From positions 48,216,749 to 48,280,748 of the forward strand of contig OY744533.1 in assembly GCA_963556195.1 (NCBI GenBank): a stretch of 64,000 bases of DNA, written 5' to 3'. The notes under the pieces are model-generated. The model was not told the origin of the DNA. It saw only the letters and a program-made list of their open reading frames with translations, and ran no database searches. This DNA comes from Sepiola atlantica. Taxonomy: Eukaryota; Mollusca; Cephalopoda; Sepiida; Sepiolidae. Shown in pieces: positions 1-11,060 of this stretch. The stretch's first letter is position 1. Each line of letters opens with the position of its first letter. The position numbers and the translations under genes are program-made.

Positions 1-4
1 TTCC

Positions 5-310
5 GCATCAATAACAAGGATTAATTGTGAAAGAATAACCGTTTTACCGTGTTCTTTTTTTCTGACTGAGTGTATTTACGAAATATCTCTTCCCTCAATT
101 ATTTCGATGTAATGTCGTAAATTTATTATTCGTTGACATTCTTCAGCTATGATGTCGTAGCTGAAATTATCGCTGAAGAATGTTAAAGAATAATAAATTA
201 CGTTATGATATCGGAATAATTGAGGGAAGAGATATTTCGCAAATACACTCAGTCGAAAAATAAAACACGGTAAAAATGTTTTTTTTTAATATATCCTTGT
301 TATTGATGCA
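5..310. repeat. Fold-back (inverted-repeat) element
   Basis: The two halves are reverse complements over about 150 bp each with scattered mismatches and indels. The arms meet near 160, where CATTCTTCAGC (137-147) mirrors GCTGAAGAATG (172-182). The outer ends read GCATCAATAACAAGGA at 5-20 and its complement near 295-309. No coding sequence is seen. It looks like a fold-back or MITE-type element, of unknown superfamily. The target duplication cannot be judged because the window starts here. Confidence 0.75.
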
Positions 311-1205
311 TACAGATATTAAAATTATCTATTTAAAATAAGGAATGTAATAATTGTGACATAGCTCCTTACATTGTAGAAAAAGACAGAGAAAAATGAA
401 TCCGAAAGTTACAGAAAATACAGTTAGTTAATCAGAAAACGGATTTACCACGATAAAAGAAAATTTGTAAATGCGAAAAAAAGAAAACACAAATGTTAAT
501 TAGACACAATCTGACTTGACGATGATGAATAAATGCACATGCATAAAAACGTGCAAATCAATTATAATTACATTTTAAAGATTTCCCGCGAGATAATCGG
601 TAAAAATCGACATTTTTAGGTGAATGCTATACTGATGTAGCATTTTTTAACAAAATATTTAAGTTGAAACCATTTGGGATGAATCGATCTCAAGATCTAG
701 TCATTTAATTTATGGAATAATTTGTTTGTGGATAACTATGGTTCATACATATACGTCTACAAAACAGAACTAATACAACTTACACAAAAGTTTAGCTCTC
801 ACACAAAAATGTTTTAATTGTCCTATCACAATTTATCCGATGACAGAACTCTCAAACTACACAAACTCCCCAAACTTACATTAGAAAAAATCGGTAACTC
901 AACAAAAACTAAATCACAATCAACCATTAATAGCACAAATTATATTTACAAAATCTCAAAATCCGTCAACATAACAACTCCAGGTGGATCGATTGTACCA
1001 GTAATAGTCACTATTACATAATAAATATCAACATCCTTCAACTCGAGAGATAATTCTTTTAAATACACTGGACCGTTTAGAAAAAAATGAACTTTGAAGT
1101 AGAAGAGATTATATTGCTTACATATGATTATATCTCACAGTTTACGTAAAATAAAGAATAAGAAAAATCGATTTTGTTCCAATTACTAAACTTGACTAAA
1201 CGATT
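311..1205. other. AT-rich stretch, nothing recognised
   Basis: AT-rich unique-looking sequence. A short open frame at 818-1021 has low-complexity composition (Ser, Thr, Asn, Lys) and no recognisable domain, so I do not call it a gene. Confidence 0.4.
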
Positions 1206-1209
1206 GTTT

Positions 1210-1590
1210 AAAAATGTACAACTACCCATTCATCCTGAATATATATTTTCAAAATTAAATAGAGGAAAAGTATTATCAAAACTCGATTAATTGAATGCAT
1301 GCCTAAAAATAATATTACACGAGAAATGTATAAAATTAGTCAAACTAAAGACAGACACAGACAGGACTGCCTTTTGGTATAAATATCTCGCCGAGAATAT
1401 TTCAGCAACTAATGGACGTCATGTTGAGTGACCTAGAATATGCAGTAGAAAATTATATTTTGATAAAATGCATAAATCGAAAACAACACAGTGAACATGT
1501 GAAAATGGTCGGAAAACGTTAGAGAATACGGTTTGATGGTAAGCATCGATAAATGCGAATTGTTTAGCAACAAATAATACTTAGATAATT
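1210..1590 (+). pseudogene. Decayed Gypsy reverse transcriptase fragment
   Basis: Read on the plus strand with one frame change and stops, this matches the RT palm of the Gypsy pol at 47920-51249. At 1230-1290 the frame gives a version of the EEIFTKLNGGNIFSKTDLSD segment. From about 1369 a second frame gives LPFGI followed by a FQQ.MD.ML motif and then HSEHVK, corresponding to the region around and after the catalytic box. The YLDD position is not conserved. Only about 125 codons remain, with no LTR nearby. It is a dead fragment of a Ty3/Gypsy-type element. Confidence 0.6.
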
Positions 1591-1766
1591 TTAAATGTCA
1601 GTTCAGCGTATTTGTTTTCAGGTAAGAATGCAAGAGCAAACTGCTTTACGCAGAAACCGGAACGCATCTTCATACGTAATAAGAATGACATCATCTGAGA
1701 TGACAGCGAACATTCCAATTTTCCTGAGATTTTTTATATTTTTTTCAATTTTGTTTATGTAAAAAC

Positions 1767-1829
<63 letters not shown>

Positions 1830-1870
1830 AGAAGAAGAAGAAGAAGAAGAAGAAGAAGAAGAAGAAGAAT
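1767..1870. repeat. (GAT)n then (GAA)n microsatellite
   Basis: About 21 GAT units run to 1829, followed directly by about 13 GAA units. The block sits just upstream of a LINE 3' end. Any His/Ser/Phe-rich reading frame through it is an artefact of the repeat. Confidence 0.95.
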
Positions 1871-1902
1871 AACGGCTTCCTCCCCTCCCCCCCAAAAAAC
1901 GA

Positions 1903-2264
1903 GAAAATGATGGCACCGGCCTCGGCTGATACCACACCAAATAGTCTTAGGGGGGGGCAAGGGAGATGGTAAGACCGAGGAGGGACAGAACTAACCAGAC
2001 TTCTATTAGAAGAGTTCAGGGAGTGCTGTGAAATTGGAGAGGCATATTGCCACCTAAATCCAAGAGGAGACCAATGGCCAGCGAAGAAACAATGGTAGGT
2101 AACTGTTGCGATACTGCAAGGTCATTTGCAGTGGTGATCGAAAATAGGTGGAGCGTACTGAAAATCGGGGTGGGGGGGCTTATTGTCACCCTAGGGAACA
2201 CTATTGGATGTTGTCGGTGAGCAGTCACTGACGATGATTTGTGTGATAACTCCTAGTGATCAGA
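1903..2264 (+). mobile_element. 3' end of a Dong/R4-like LINE
   Basis: Clearly homologous to 58845-59191. Both contain ATGGCACCGGC.TCGGCTGA, AAGACCGAGGAGGGACAG and GTTGTCGGTGAGCA.TCACTGACGAT, and both run straight into (AAT)n. The copy at 58.5 kb is preceded by a LINE C-terminal reading frame, so this is the 3' untranslated part of the same LINE family. No protein-coding part is left here. The upstream boundary abuts the GAT/GAA microsatellite, as expected of a 5'-truncated insertion. Confidence 0.65.

Positions 2265-2346
<82 letters not shown>
2265..2346. repeat. (AAT)n tail microsatellite
   Basis: About 27 perfect AAT units directly follow the LINE 3' end. They are best read as an expanded LINE tail or the TAA-type repeat used as target. 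Confidence 0.95.
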
Positions 2347-2459
2347 GCTTATTTAAGTATCATTTACTAATAATAAATGCAATAATGTATTAGTATTCGT
2401 ATTAGTGATCACGTTTATCATTAAAATTTACTACTGATAACAAAGACGGCGTTCATTAT

Positions 2460-3195
2460 TGTTGTAGACCTGTTTAGGGGCCTGAAAGAAACACGGGCAT
2501 CCAGGTTAGGTATTACAAGTATATTGGAGAAAAATATATACAACGGAGAAACAAGAGAAGTTGACCGGCGGTCCTGAATCCCAGTGTAGACTGGGGTTGT
2601 GCAACGGTATTTAATTCCTACCCTGCCGAACTGATTGTCGAGAACAAATCCTCGACTGGTATTACCTCATCCCGACGTCTTCAATCAACCGAAGTAAATG
2701 AGAGACTGAACGGGCTGGGGTTGTCGCAACGGTATTTAATTGCCTCCCACCGCAGCAATATGTGACACGAGGTCGGAAAGGTGAAGAAGAACCAAGCCAG
2801 CGCCCCTTAAAAAAGAGCACTCTGGCCTAGCAAAAATAGCCTGGGCAACCCCGTTGGCATTCCCCGGTAAAGGCGCCTCAAGCAGCAAGCAATAAACTTA
2901 CTCCTACCCAAAGAGGGAAGGCAAGGCCTGGGAAGGTGCACCTATTAGGAAAACCCAGGACAGTATACCTCAGCCCGGCAGATAAAAGGCCACCGAAATG
3001 GCCCAGTTCCTGCCAGACTGATTATCGAGAACAGATCCTCGACTGGTATAACCCCATCTCGACGTCTTCATCAACCTAAGTTTATGAGAGACTGATAAGG
3101 TTGGGGGTGTGCGTAACAAGTTAGAAGCGTAATGCTTCCAGAATTTATTGAGAATGGAAGAGTCCAAATGTTCGTTATAGGTTCGGCACCATAAA
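2460..3195 (-). mobile_element. 3' LTR of a decayed Gypsy-type element
   Basis: Long similarity to 6159-6750 in the same orientation: AGGTTAGGTAT.ACAAGTATATT, ..CAGTGTAGA.TGGGGTTGTG, the CCCGT.GG.ATTCCC block and GACTGATT.TCGA.AAC. Between the two copies lie gag-protease remnants on the minus strand, and a C-rich run at 3196 marks the polypurine tract, so this copy is the 3' LTR. It is longer than its partner because about 120 bp of the terminal part (2640-2760) is an extra copy of 3005-3115. The boundary near 3195 is approximate. Confidence 0.65.
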
Positions 3196-3205
3196 CCCCC
3201 CTCCC
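3196..3205 (-). other. Polypurine tract of the decayed Gypsy element
   Basis: On the minus strand this reads as an uninterrupted purine-rich run (GGGAGGGGGG), immediately inside the 3' LTR. It would prime plus-strand DNA synthesis. It matches the position and style of the tract at 47888 in the intact element. Confidence 0.5.
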
Positions 3206-3240
3206 AAGCCTGACATCCTCTGGAGTCTAGTATTGTTTCC

Positions 3241-5191
3241 TTTTTGGATTGACGCTATTCTGAGGTTGCTTCAGATAACTGTGTGTCGAAAGTGTTTCTG
3301 TTAACCATAACTTCTTCCTGGGTAGTACTGTAGGTGTCTTCCGATAGTCGTTCCCTAATTTGGTTTATGTCTCTCTTATGAGAGAACTGATGGCCTCTAT
3401 CAAATTTAGATTTGATATTCTCTAGCTTTTTAATTCCAGATGTCTGACTTTTGAGCACATTTTGAAAAATGTCGCCTTTTCTTCGACATTCTACTTCGAG
3501 ACAAGTCATCTTATCTTTCATAGTTTTTAGTTCTTCAGAAAACTCTTCGAGTTGTAACTTTAGTTATTCTATCTCTTTAAATCTAAGTTTACTCACATTA
3601 ACCTTCCACTGGTTATTCAAATAATTTGACTTAATTTCTTTCAGTTGTGTGTCCGCTTTTTTCAGCCTGCATTTTGATTTTTTTATGTGATTTAATTTCT
3701 CTCATTTCTGCTGGAAATTTATTTTGAGTCCATTTCATACGATTAATGGTTGAAACAAAATTCTTTTTTCGTTTTTCTGATCCGGTCGTCTGATTTATTT
3801 TCTTTTGGTACGAATTCTCGGTTGATAATCCCTATAGTCTGAATAATTAAATTAAATCTACGCCAAACAAATTTTCTGTGTTTTTTTTAATATGAAAATT
3901 TTCACTTAATTATTTTACCCCCGAAATTTATTTTTTCACCTGTCACTGTTCTGGCAATTTGATTGGTTCTTTTCACAAACGTCTCGATGTCTGCATGTTA
4001 ATAATTAACACGTCTGATCCCGAATCCAATTGTAGTTTTACGTTTTTATTTAAGATTTTTACCTGAAGATATTTTCTTATACTATTGTGCCATGTTTGAT
4101 AGTCTTTACCGCGTTTTATTTCCTTTCATCGTTCTACAATGCAAACTTTTGTCTCGGATTTCTTTACAAATCAGTCAGGTTTTAAAACGAAATGGGCATT
4201 CTGTTACCCAATGCAGGCTTCCGCACCAATAACAAGAGGTTAGCGGTAATTTATTTTTATAAGGCTGCCCTGTTTTTTTTAGGCGTGAAAATCCCGTTTT
4301 TTGCTTTGAATAGTTTTTGGATGAGAGTTGAATTTCGATTTTTGATGCACTTTCTAATGCCCGACTGTTCGATGTCCTTTGAATCCTGCTTAACACTAAT
4401 AAATTGTTGGCAATACTCGGTTAATATCTGCAGTGTTATGTCTGGTTCATTTTTTATTGATTTAGAACTCTACGCCTTATTTCAGTGTCTTTCCCTGATA
4501 CCAATCCTTGAACAAAGATTTAATTTTTTTAATTATCGGCACTAAGTTCAGATAATTTTAAATCGTCGCAGTGCTTATTTACGACTGATGCGAACGTTGA
4601 ATAATCTTTGTCGTCTATTTGCCAGGTTTAAACACTTCCAGCGTTTGTGAAATAACGAAGTCTTAGGGCTAAAAATCCCCGTTAAAAGTGTTATGGCTTC
4701 CGCAAAAGTCTTTCGAGGCAAAATAAAGTATGTTCGGTGGTGCCTAATTTCCTAAGTAACAGGTGAACTTTTTTAAGCTCTTCCCAATTTTCGCACTCAA
4801 TTTTATATAAGTCTGTATATGAAATACGAAGCAAAAGTTTACCTTCATCAGTAAAATACGTGAAGTTGTCGATCACACTCCACACGGCATTCTACGAAAA
4901 ATCATTATCGTTTTCGTTACTTTGGCCTCTAAGCGATATTGTTTGCATTAATATCTCAACCTTTCGTCAGCTTCTTTCCTGTGTTCGAGAAGTCTATCTT
5001 CTGTCTTTTGTAGTCTGTCGTCGGCTACTTTCTTTTTCTCTATAAGCTTTTCATTTTGTTCTAGAAGAAGCTCTTTTTTTAGCTGTCTTTCTATATCCTT
5101 ATGTAGTCTTCATCTGCCTCTTTGTTATGTTCGAGTAGCTGTTGCATTTAAAGCTTTACTAATTCCGTAATCATCGATTTAAATTCTTCCA
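3241..5191 (-). pseudogene. Decayed Gypsy gag-protease region lacking RT/IN
   Basis: Minus-strand remnants in Gypsy order. A gag start lies at 5191 (MEEFKSMITELVKL, then stops). A gag capsid segment at 4691-4885 is very like the intact gag at 51261 (WE.LKKVHLLLRKLGT.EH). A zinc-knuckle-like CYWCGSLHWVTEC lies at about 4200-4240, one residue short of CX2CX4HX4C. A retropepsin motif (LQLDSGSD) falls near 4010-4050, with its downstream flank to about 3800. After that, where RT, RNase H and integrase should follow, there is only a charged, coiled-coil-like frame (3255-3521) before the polypurine tract. Many stops and frame changes. It is a non-autonomous or internally deleted relative of the element at 47.6-52.7 kb. 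Confidence 0.65.
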
Positions 5192-5879
5192 TATTTTAAA
5201 ATGTGTCCTTATTTTATGAAGTAAATGAATCCTTTCGGGTACAGCTTGTTAGAAAATTATTTTCCTTTAGATTGTGCTTGCTATACGTAATCTTAGTTGT
5301 GAAAAGAGTATAAAACCTTTTTTCTCGATAAAAAATCACTGTTTTTAGTACGCTTTTACGCGTAGTGCAGAGCCGTAGAATTTGCGGTCGGCACTTTAAT
5401 CAGAGAAAAAATAAAAATACGGTTTCAATTTTTTTTCTTTCTTTCAGCAGAATTAACTTTCTCTCTTTTTTGGAAAGAGAAAAAAATCATGTATTCACTT
5501 TTTGTCAAATATTACAACAGTGTCGGAATAGCAATTAAAACAAAAATCACTGACCTTTCTTCAATTACGAGAATAATAAGTTGGTCTTACGTGTTTTTCC
5601 TTCTTTTTTTCCACCGGTAAGCGAGTTGTCTGACTTAGGACGTTGTTGGCGGAAGTTGTAGTTGATTTCTCCAGGTTTTTTTCTATAAGGTTTCCGTAAT
5701 ATACTTTATCGCCAGCCGTGGCGTCCATTTTATAAAAAAGGTTCTCTGAATCATTTACTGTAATCACGCTGTCAGTACTTGTGGTGTAAATTTGAAATTT
5801 GAAATCCTACGTTGCCAGTTGTTGTGATGTCTTTTTTTAAGGTTCTCAAGAAAAATCCTTAATGTTTTTGTTTTCCGTG

Positions 5880-6158
5880 TAAATTCCAATACTTCGTAGC
5901 CAGTTTTTATGGGGTGCTTTTTTAAGAGTTTTCGCGAATTGTTTTATGGTCCTGTGAAGATTCGAATATCTTGTCGGCAGTTGTTATTGAGTCCCGTGTA
6001 AGTTTGAATACGTTGTTGTTAATTGTTGTGGTGGGATCCCGTGTAAGCTCGAATAATTCGTTGCCAATTGTTGTGGTGGGGTTCCGTGTAAGCTTGAATA
6101 CTTCGTTGCCAATTGTTGTGTTAGGGTCCCGTGTAAGCTCGAATATCTCGTCGCCAAC
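5880..6158 (-). repeat. 45-bp tandem repeat containing primer-binding-site-like sequence
   Basis: Five to six copies of a 45-bp unit (GTCCCGTGTAAGCTCGAATA then TCTCGTCGCCAACTGTTGTG on the plus strand) end exactly at the right LTR. The unit nearest the LTR, on the minus strand, reads GTTGGCGACGAGATAT, the same 16 bp that follows the 5' LTR of the intact Gypsy element (about 52642-52657). The array therefore repeats the LTR/PBS junction and leader. The 15-residue periodic reading frames here come from the 45-bp period and are not genes. Confidence 0.75.
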
Positions 6159-6750
6159 TGTCGTTGACATGCTTATGACCCTGAATGAAAACACGGACAC
6201 GGAGGTTAGGTATAACAAGTATATTAGAGAAAAACATATACAACAGAGAAACAATGAAAAATGGACCGTCAGTCCTGACTGCCAGTGTAGAATGGGGTTG
6301 TGTAACAGTATAAAATTCCTTCCCACCGCAGGAATATCTGACACAAGGTCAGAAGATGGCGGATAGCCAAGTCAGCGCCCCTAAAGAAGGAGCACTCTGA
6401 CCTATCAAATATAGCCCTGGCAGCCCCGTCGGAATTCCCTGGTCAGGTTGCTTCATACAGTAAGCAATGAACTTACTCCATCCCGAAGAGGGAAGATAAG
6501 GCCTGGGAGGGTGCATCAATAAGACAACCAAGGACCAATACTTCAGCCCGACAAATAAAAAGCCCATTAAATAGTCTAGTTCCTGGCGGACTGATTGTCG
6601 AAAACGAATCCTTCACTAGTATTACCCAATCCCGAAGTCGTCAACCAACCGAATTTATTGAGAGACTGAACGGAATGGGTTTGCGCAACAACAAATAATG
6701 CTATAATAATTTCTATTAAATAAAGAGAAAGATTACATTTATACAAATAA
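6159..6750 (-). mobile_element. 5' LTR of the decayed Gypsy-type element
   Basis: Partner of the LTR at 2460-3195. It begins TGTCG on the plus strand next to the PBS-like array, so in transcription orientation (minus) this is the upstream LTR. It lacks the extra 120-bp block of the left copy, so the left copy is the one that gained sequence. The right boundary is uncertain. Confidence 0.6.
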
Positions 6751-6759
6751 ATATTCACT

Positions 6760-7765
6760 GCGTATGTTAGAGCTAATTTCTTAATTTTAAATAACTGTTT
6801 ACCACTTTCGATCTTCCTATGTAAGTGATAATTTAATATTCGAAACTGATTTTTGTTAATTTATTTTAAAATGAATCGAATTTTGTTCAAACATATTTTA
6901 TAAATATATTTATGTACAAATATATTTATGAATTCATTTATGTACGAACACGCCACAAAGAATTTCGATTTCACAGATTAATGCATGTTTACATAACCTA
7001 CGAGGTCGGCTATAAAAGTTATAATCAAAAATCCTAATGAATAGTCTAAAGGATTCAAAATCGCTTTCAAATTTCCCAAGAAATATCATCGCGGCGAATG
7101 CCCGACACAATAATTACGCAGTACAATCGACATTCGAAAATAATTTTGAAACCTTTCAATTGTCAATTCGAAAGTAATATCTAACTAGAAAGTTTAAAAG
7201 CAACGAATCGTGTAGTATCATTCAATCGTACTACTATTTCTCTCTATAAAATGTCTAATCCAAAATTACTTTCTAATGGACAGTTTAAATGATTCAAATT
7301 TACTTCAGATGTCTCAGAGTTACAAAGAAAACATTAAATTACAAAATAATTTCGAAAATATTTATGGGATTTAAATTATAACAGTTTTTAGATATCTGAT
7401 TTATTCTATTGCAAAATCTATTGTAATTATATTGTATTTCATTGAATTATCTTTTTAAATATGTAACTATTTTCGCACAAAACATAATTATGACAAAGTA
7501 CTAAAAAGTGAGAATGGTAATCAGCGAAACAAAAATGTAACTCAAAAATTCCCTGAGAAACGCCAAGTGGGGATAGCTAGTATATTTTGATTAGAATTTT
7601 ATAAACTACACCGATAGAATCATTTGGTAAAATATATCTGCACAAGTTGTATGCTTACTGTACGTTTTATGATAGCACTTCAAATACTCCGATCTGACTG
7701 TTAATAAATCTTTCTACTTTTTTGTCAAAATATCTGAAGTTATGAAACAATAAGAGCATGTCAGT
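6760..7765. other. AT-rich stretch, nothing recognised
   Basis: Strongly AT-rich with short local repeats (TATTTATG...TATTTATG near 6905-6945). I see no domain, RNA or transposon end. Confidence 0.4.
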
Positions 7766-7769
7766 TGTA

Positions 7770-8225
7770 AGACTGCATAGCTCTGCCTGGCAATGTAATG
7801 ATGGGTCAAAATCTTATCTGGGCCTCACTTCTGATCAAGCTTGAATTTTGCATGGTGGTTACTGTTATCAAAGAACGTCAGACGCATACATCAAATTTAG
7901 AGACATTAGAAGTTTAACATGTCAAGCTCAATGTCATATCATTAGTTACAATATGAGCCAAATACTGAGTTTCATCGATGAACAGAATCGAAGTTATCGC
8001 AAAAAGTGCGACTTTAACATTTTATGTGACCTTTGCTCTAAATATTCCAAAATCAAATCAGTTCTAAATTTGTACATGACCGACATTTTGACTAAGTTTG
8101 ATGGTGATTGGTCCATTGATGGTTGACGTGAGGCTGTACACAAAGAAACAAACTACAAAATCGACCGGAAACATAACTTTTGGGGCGGAGATAATTAGTT
8201 AATTGAGATTGCTTGACTTGTGTCT
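7770..8225 (+). repeat. Dispersed repeat, AGGTCA family, copy 1
   Basis: Homologous to the interrupted copy at 24895-26265 and to the reverse copy at 55540-56090. Shared landmarks are TTTTGCATG.TGGTTACTGT, TATCAAA..G..TCAGA..CATACATCAAATTT, GAACAGAA.CGAAGTTATCGC and GAGGCTGTACACAAA. No open frame is conserved among copies. It looks like a non-coding mobile repeat of unknown class. Confidence 0.65.
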
Positions 8226-8229
8226 GTTA

Positions 8230-9589
8230 TTCTTGAGTGAGGCGGGCGGAAGATTTTCTACTCTAATAAAATTTTCCTTGGGCCGCTTGCCTTTGAATTC
8301 CTTCCCTGCTCTCTGTGTTCTCTACATACTAACCTGCAGAAATTTAAATGTAATATAAACAATCATCTTGGTGCCGAACTCCCCACCCAGGTTTTCCCTA
8401 TTAATATGGCCCCTATCATAGTAGCCCCTTACGTTTCAGCGGCAATATGTTTTGTTTGAAGTGAACAAATGTAAAAATATATATTTAAAAAAATAAAAAT
8501 TGCTGAATTGCTATTGCTTGAATTTTATTTGGTATTCTTCTGTTGCTGTGCAGACAACAACGCATATTCTTGAGTGAGTGTCAGGAAGATTACATGGGAC
8601 TTTGGGAGTCTCTCCCTCATTCTTCTATTCGTGACTAAAATATCGATTCGAACTAAATAGTAAAACAATGTGATTGAGGATTACACTTTTTTCATGGCAC
8701 GGACAAATTCAGGGAGATTTTTTATGTATACTTTGTTTGTTAAGCTATTCCGGTCACTGAAATAGGGTAAGATCTCACTTCGTCAGTGGAGTAAAGCAAA
8801 ACCACAGAATTTACAACGGATGTTCATCATCGTTGATCAAATTTGAAAACAGTTATCGACTTCATAATTGTAGCTATGTGCCTGGGACAGGTGGATATTT
8901 CAGTGTTAAATCAAATTAAGTCGCAGACACAACTCCTTCTGGTTATTTTCCATCTAGTTCTGTAGATTTTAAATGTGCAACCCATACGCACCACTCGCTC
9001 TCAGCTGGCGGCAATGTATTTAGTTCATCACGCACGCGTTGCCATAGTGACTTGATTTGCGGACGTTACGATTCATACCAGTATATAATCCGTTGTAAAC
9101 TCGTGGAGCCAGATGTCCAGACGTGTTAAGCGTCTGTTTGTATTTTTTATTTTTTATTTTATTTTAAAACAATTCAAGAAAGGGCAAAAAGACTGGCACC
9201 GTTTGCTCCTCTCCAACTTCACGTGATTCCAGTTTTTATATAAGTACTAGTAGGGCAACGTAGAAATTCCACGGTGTTTTCTACATCTATCATTATAATT
9301 TCTTGTTAATATTACTTTTAAAATAGTTATTGTCTGTTGGGGTCTATACTATTAAGAAAAAAATGACCTTTTCTTTTTCCGTAAAAATAATTGTCATTGT
9401 CAGATAAATATTATTTGTATAAAAAATTCTTTTCCTTCATTTATTTAAAACGAATACGTTTATTCTTTATTTTTTTACTAGCAGGGACGCTAGACGTTCG
9501 TCGATAATATACGCATTCTTCTTAAATAAAAACATATAATCTTAGTTGATACATGTTTTAATATCATTGTTATATAGATTTACATAGCG
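8230..9589. other. Nothing recognised
   Basis: No gene, RNA or transposon end identified. A more GC-rich patch at 8990-9120 contains GTTGCCATAGTGAC, which resembles an RFX X-box, but a single motif is weak evidence. Confidence 0.35.
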
Positions 9590-10074
9590 GACTGTGTAGC
9601 ATTAAGCCCCTCCTCAAATGCAATCACACACACATAGCATTAGGTTGCGCACAAACTCGATTTATCTTCCTTTGTCGTAATGCCAGAGGGAATCCTGATC
9701 TGCTTTATAAAAAGGGATGCACAGACTCGATCATGACCTGCTACAGATAACATCAGCCAGACCGTCTTACTCCCTATTCGGGCTGACGGCTGTTATCACC
9801 ATGTGCTCACACATACAAGGACACTATCATGGTGTGTAAGAACTTTTCTTCACTCACACTCATACGTATACAATACTCAGACTCTCTACTATAGACACTT
9901 TGTCTCGACGTACGCGCACACACACATGCACATACAACATTCCACCAACACTTACTTTGAATACGTTTTATGAACACTATTTCATAGTTGGTTCCTCATA
10001 CAATAAATGTTTTATTGGATTATATTTACTTTTACTTGTTAATTTGTTTTCATTAGTGCATGATTGTATTGTGA
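9590..10074 (+). other. LTR- or promoter-like segment
   Basis: Contains a TATA-box-like CTTTATAAAAAGG near 9705, a pyrimidine-rich stretch beyond it and a CAATAAATG polyadenylation-like signal near 10000. This spacing is typical of an LTR of 400-500 bp. No partner LTR or primer-binding site was found, so it may be a solo LTR, a promoter or chance. Confidence 0.25.

Positions 10075-10166
<92 letters not shown>
10075..10166. repeat. (CA)n(TA)n microsatellite
   Basis: About 14 AC units then about 32 TA units without interruption. Confidence 0.95.
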
Positions 10167-10399
10167 GGAATACCCGGCGCTGTGCTAGCGTCGACCTGGA
10201 ATCCTGTCAACTGCTTCGCATATAACCCACGTGGACACGGACGATTACTCTTAATTGATACTTATTTCCACAGTGTATAAATGCCGACCAGAGGAGCGCC
10301 GGGTAGCTGTCTTCATATTTTTACCCATTTCTGTATAACTAAACCAATAATACAGTTTAATTTGTCATGGAAAAATGATGTTTTACGTTATTCGTATGT

Positions 10400-11060
10400 C
10401 ATTCCACCATATGTTATTAGGGGACATGCGTCTGTTTTCATCGTTTGTGTTATATATATATATTCTGTCCATTTAAGAACGCGAATATTATATTTTATTC
10501 ATTATGGGAATATATTATTACAAGTAATTCGCATTTTATTTACATGTTTTGCCTGTTTTGTTATTTTCATGAGGAACATTCTGTTCTTTTCACCGGTGAA
10601 GTAATATGTTTTCTTATTGTTACTAAATCAGTTAAAAAATACGAATGTCCCCTATAAAAATATGGTGGAACGACAAATGAAGAACGTAAATAAAAATGTA
10701 TTTCTATGGCGAATGTAATATTGTTTATCTGATGACAAAAGAAGATTGTAAATAAAAATGTATTTCTATGACGAATGTAATATTGTTTTTCTTATTATTT
10801 TAGAATAAATAATATTACATTCGTCATAGAAATGCATTTTTATTTACGTTCTTCGTTTGTCGTCCCACCATATTTTTATAGGGGACATTAGTCTTTTTTC
10901 ACCGATAAAGTAATATTTTTCTCTTTTTGTTTATTCAAGAAAATAATATTACATTCGTCATAGAAGTACATTTTTATTTACCTTACTCGTTTGTCGTCGC
11001 ACCATATTTTCATAGGGGACATTCGTCTGTTTTCACCGGTAAAGTAATATTACCAATTTC
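10400..11060. repeat. Cluster of direct and inverted repeat units
   Basis: Two modules recur. CCACCATATTTTTATAGGGG lies at about 10866 and, in variant form, at 10404 and 11000. It is inverted at about 10645-10672. ATTACATTCGTCATAGAAAT plus a TTTTATTTAC tail lies at about 10812 and 10945 and is inverted at about 10687-10726 and 10749-10786. CACCGGTAAAGTAATATT-type ends also recur (10587, 10909, 11034). The mixture of orientations gives a potential large cruciform around 10795. It resembles nested fold-back MITEs. Confidence 0.75.

Noticed and set aside
1618..1960. Open frames with poly-His, poly-Ser or poly-Phe runs
   Set aside because: They are translations of the (GAT)n/(GAA)n microsatellite.
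4205..4245. Relationship between the fold-back end at 1-20 and the gag zinc-knuckle coding sequence (CTTCCGCACCAATAACAAGA)
   Set aside because: About 17 of 20 bases match, but similarity does not extend, so I treat it as chance.
5945..6160. CRISPR-like array of short repeats
   Set aside because: Repeats are contiguous without spacers, drift gradually, lie against an LTR, and the DNA is eukaryotic.
5971..6366. 131-residue plus-strand frame with a 15-residue repeat
   Set aside because: The repeat is the 45-bp PBS-like array and then LTR sequence of a minus-strand retroelement. No protein signature.
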